8,668 nucleotides of DNA, from the NCBI GenBank assembly GCA_024278285.1, contig JAJRTM010000678.1:1-8668 (forward strand), written 5' to 3'. This DNA is from Planctomycetota bacterium. GTDB taxonomy: Bacteria; Planctomycetota; Planctomycetia; Planctomycetales; Planctomycetaceae. Positions 6,813-8,668 of this stretch are shown piece after piece. A program made the translations under genes and the position numbers. The notes under the pieces are model-generated. The model saw only the letters and a list, made by a program, of their open reading frames with translations. It made no database searches and was not told the origin of the DNA. Within the stretch, counting starts at the first letter, position 1; the number at the start of each line of letters is the position of its first letter.

Positions 6813-8333
6813 CTACGGGCGATAGGCACCGCTTGTTTTACCGCTGGACTTTTTCTGCCCCGTTTTTTTGCTGTTAAAGACTCCTGAAACTCGCCCGGTT
6901 GATCTACGGTCGCCCAGATTCTCGTTCACGCCGGTACTGCGAGAGCCTGCTTTAAGAGTGTAGCCTCTGCCGCCGGCACCGCGAATGAAAAGGCGTCTTT
7001 GGGGCTTAAATCCAATGTAAGAGAGGAAATCAGTCAGGCTGATTACTCTTGTCCCTTGTTCTCTGGCACTGTTTTTCAATTCTGAATGCTTCTCAGCAAT
7101 TTTTGTGTACTTCTCTTTTTCTTCTTCTCGTTTTGTTTTTGAAGGGTCTGGAATTTCACCGACAACAAGAAATTTCGTATTGACGCTGATTCCCTGATGG
7201 ACAATCCACTCGCCATCGTCTCCCACTTCATTGTCAATCTCAGCCCCGTTGGCTGCAATTAAATCGTGGAGTAAGTCCCGGTCATAAATTCCATCACCAT
7301 CAAGATCGATAAACCCGATAAACGAAAAGTTGTAAGATCGTCCCGCTTCCCATAAAGGAGAGTAAACGACATCTCCGGGGGCAATCGGACGATGGATATC
7401 AGACTTGATGATTCTCGCTTCTGCCCGGTCTTCCCAAACTCGGGTCACTTCAATTTGAGCTTTAATATCTTCGCTGGTACGCCCTACTCCTTTGTTGTTT
7501 TTATCGTAAACAGAAAAGGTGATTTGCGGTTGCAGTTTGTCGCGTGAGCCGATGTTTAACCAGACAAGTTTTGTGGCATTATCGACATTAACAATTGTTG
7601 CATCGGGTCGCTCGAAACTGACCTGTTCAATTTTCTCCAGCTTTTCATTCAGGATAACGTTAAGGCCGGTCAGGGCTCCGACTTTTCCTTTCAGTTTTTT
7701 AAGCTGCGCTGCGAACGCTTCTTGCTCCTGTTCCTTTTCAAGTTGGATCTCTGCATAATTCGCCCGCAGTTCTGCAATTTCCGCATCCTTTGTCGCAACG
7801 TTCTCTTCGTACGATTTTATTTGATCCTGCAAATCGCTGTTTGCTTTATTTGTCGCCGTCTGGAAACCTTCGACACGTGTATTACACTGTTCCTGCAGTA
7901 AGCGATATTCATTTTGCTGTTGAACCAACTCATTTTGAACCTGATCGCGTTTTTTGCTCAGGTTGTCCAGTTCGTTTCTCAAGGCAACAATCGTTGTAGA
8001 GTAAGTTTCCTGAGCAACGTCACCGCCGTAGGTTCGAATATCGTCCAGCATCGCACCGATGACTTTTGTTTTATTATCCAGTTCTCCAACACCAATCTGG
8101 TTGTTGTCAAATTTATGCCCGATCGTTGTGAGCAGGGCATCGATTTCTTCAAGCCGACTACGTAGTGCCGTTTCGCTGTTTGAAGCAGTTGTTTCCGCTG
8201 CTTTTTTAGCAGCTACGAGTTCTTCACGTTCGCGAAGCTGGATGTACCACATCCCTGCGAATACCGCAGTGGCAGCTCCAAAAAAGAACAACCAGATATG
8301 CACGCCTGTAACTCGCCCTGATGAAGCCGCCAT
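6813..8333 (-). CDS. membrane-anchored coiled-coil protein with BRCT-like C-terminal domain
   Basis: I do not recognise this 506-residue protein as a named family. Residues 11-32 are a single hydrophobic span (VHIWLFFFGAATAVFAGMWY). Residues 33-235 are a long Glu/Lys/Gln-rich coiled coil. Residues 244-326 are beta-rich and read like the domain found after coiled coils in some envelope proteins (LVWLNIGSRDKLQPQITFSV, later IAPGDVVYSPLW). Residues 335-442 follow the beta-alpha-beta-beta-alpha-beta-alpha order of a BRCT fold: FSFIGFIDL, LLHDLIAANG, AEIDNEVG, TKFLVVGE, a charged helix, TRVISL, TDFLSYIGF. An acidic DxDxDGxxxD loop (343-351) follows the first strand. The tail (443-506) is basic and rich in Gly, Ser and Lys, and looks disordered. 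The ATG is preceded by GGAAGAG (minus strand of 8338-8344). It may be a structural protein of the cell envelope, but which side of the membrane the bulk faces is not clear, and no function should be assigned. Confidence 0.92.
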   Translation of the reverse strand: MAASSGRVTGVHIWLFFFGAATAVFAGMWYIQLREREELVAAKKAAETTASNSETALRSRLEEIDALLTTIGHKFDNNQIGVGELDNKTKVIGAMLDDIRTYGGDVAQETYSTTIVALRNELDNLSKKRDQVQNELVQQQNEYRLLQEQCNTRVEGFQTATNKANSDLQDQIKSYEENVATKDAEIAELRANYAEIQLEKEQEQEAFAAQLKKLKGKVGALTGLNVILNEKLEKIEQVSFERPDATIVNVDNATKLVWLNIGSRDKLQPQITFSVYDKNNKGVGRTSEDIKAQIEVTRVWEDRAEARIIKSDIHRPIAPGDVVYSPLWEAGRSYNFSFIGFIDLDGDGIYDRDLLHDLIAANGAEIDNEVGDDGEWIVHQGISVNTKFLVVGEIPDPSKTKREEEKEKYTKIAEKHSELKNSAREQGTRVISLTDFLSYIGFKPQRRLFIRGAGGRGYTLKAGSRSTGVNENLGDRRSTGRVSGVFNSKKTGQKKSSGKTSGAYRP

Positions 8334-8668
8334 GGCACTCTTCCAGTTCTAGGTATCACTTGGGAAACTAAAAATCGGGTAAACATGGTTGTCGTCTTAA
8401 AAAGACAAACACGCCCGATAGACTAAGCTTTCTTTGCCGAGGCCGGGAAAGCCTTTCATTCATTTTGGAATTCATTATTCGTTTGGAATAAAACGTAAGG
8501 ATTGTTTTACACCATGAAAAACTCTGATTCCTAGATCTAGCATCGATTATCGAAGCCGGAAACTCAATCTCATTTTCCTTTGTCGCTGTAACTGGAGAGA
8601 CATTCCCAACGGGAATATCCTAGAGAAAAAGTTCAGAGAGCATAAACAGAACAACCGCCTGAATGCAC
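8334..8668. other. upstream region of the minus-strand gene, no gene seen
   Basis: No reading frame that I can support lies here. An open minus-strand frame of about 39 codons entering from the right edge is too short and atypical to call. The stretch holds short palindromes: GCTTTC/GAAAGC with an inner GCC/GGC (8427-8452), CTAGATCTAG (8531-8540), TCGAT-t-ATCGA (8543-8553) and ATTCCC/GGGAAT with a three-base loop (8602-8616). No clear -35/-10 pair for the minus-strand gene stands out. Confidence 0.5.
8371..8419 (-). terminator. terminator-like hairpin in the leader of the minus-strand gene
   Basis: On the minus strand ATCGGGC (from 8419) pairs with ACCCGAT (ending 8374) with one G-T wobble. 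An inner GTCTT/AAGAC stem (8402-8406 with 8394-8398) closes an AAA loop. The outer stem is followed at once by TTTT and a further T-rich base or two. It lies about 40 nt upstream of the ATG at 8333. It could terminate transcription from a gene beyond the window, act as an attenuator, or protect the 5' end of the mRNA. The outer stem is short for a strong terminator. Confidence 0.35.

Noticed and set aside
1..8668. CRISPR array, prophage, toxin-antitoxin or anti-phage system
   Set aside because: There are no regularly spaced direct repeats, no integrase or phage genes, and every large gene but one is a housekeeping family. The FxsA link to phage T7 exclusion comes from overproduction in E. coli and does not make this locus a defence system.

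Overview
The window looks like chromosomal DNA of a planctomycete (order Planctomycetales or a close relative). Three things suggest this. The proteins have a moderate-GC bacterial character. The intergenic spaces hold palindromic repeats of types I recall from planctomycete genomes (hairpins around GTGCCACTGCTGG, GACATTCTTGTC, and GGGTAGCCC with a GGTTGGG arm). The long minus-strand gene is a membrane-anchored coiled-coil protein with no familiar whole-length family. The assignment rests on recall and reading, not on a search, and I hold it with moderate confidence.

Layout. Positions 1-942 (minus) carry the first 314 codons of tilS, tRNA(Ile)-lysidine synthetase, which runs off the left edge. 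Positions 943-2086 form a 1.1-kb space between the divergent tilS and rny. It contains a long imperfect palindrome (985-1174), a hairpin-rich stretch that may be a structured RNA or leader (about 1349-1551), one possible 88-residue membrane protein (1589-1855) and a candidate rny promoter. Positions 2087-6404 (plus) carry four genes in a row: rny (RNase Y), trpE (anthranilate synthase component I), fxsA (small membrane protein) and a stand-alone coaB (phosphopantothenate-cysteine ligase). rny and trpE are 12 nt apart, and fxsA and coaB overlap by one base (TAATG). The 113-nt trpE-fxsA gap is the only one large enough to hold another promoter.

Positions 6405-6812 separate the convergent coaB and the minus-strand gene and are filled by a nested repeat: an outer inverted pair of CACTG-CTGG hairpins, an inner perfect 27-bp inverted repeat, and two GACATTC hairpins at the core. 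Positions 6813-8333 (minus) encode a 506-residue protein with an N-terminal membrane anchor, a long coiled coil, a beta-rich domain, a region with the strand/helix order of a BRCT fold, and a basic Ser/Gly/Lys tail. Positions 8334-8668 are its upstream region, with leader hairpins and no gene that I can support.

Working together: the plus-strand genes are housekeeping functions (mRNA decay, tryptophan synthesis, coenzyme A synthesis) that seem co-transcribed for convenience rather than forming one pathway. I see no CRISPR array, phage, toxin-antitoxin or defence system. The best leads are the repeat elements, in which each arm's local hairpins are kept while the arm sequences differ, and the cryptic BRCT-like domain on a membrane-tethered coiled coil.
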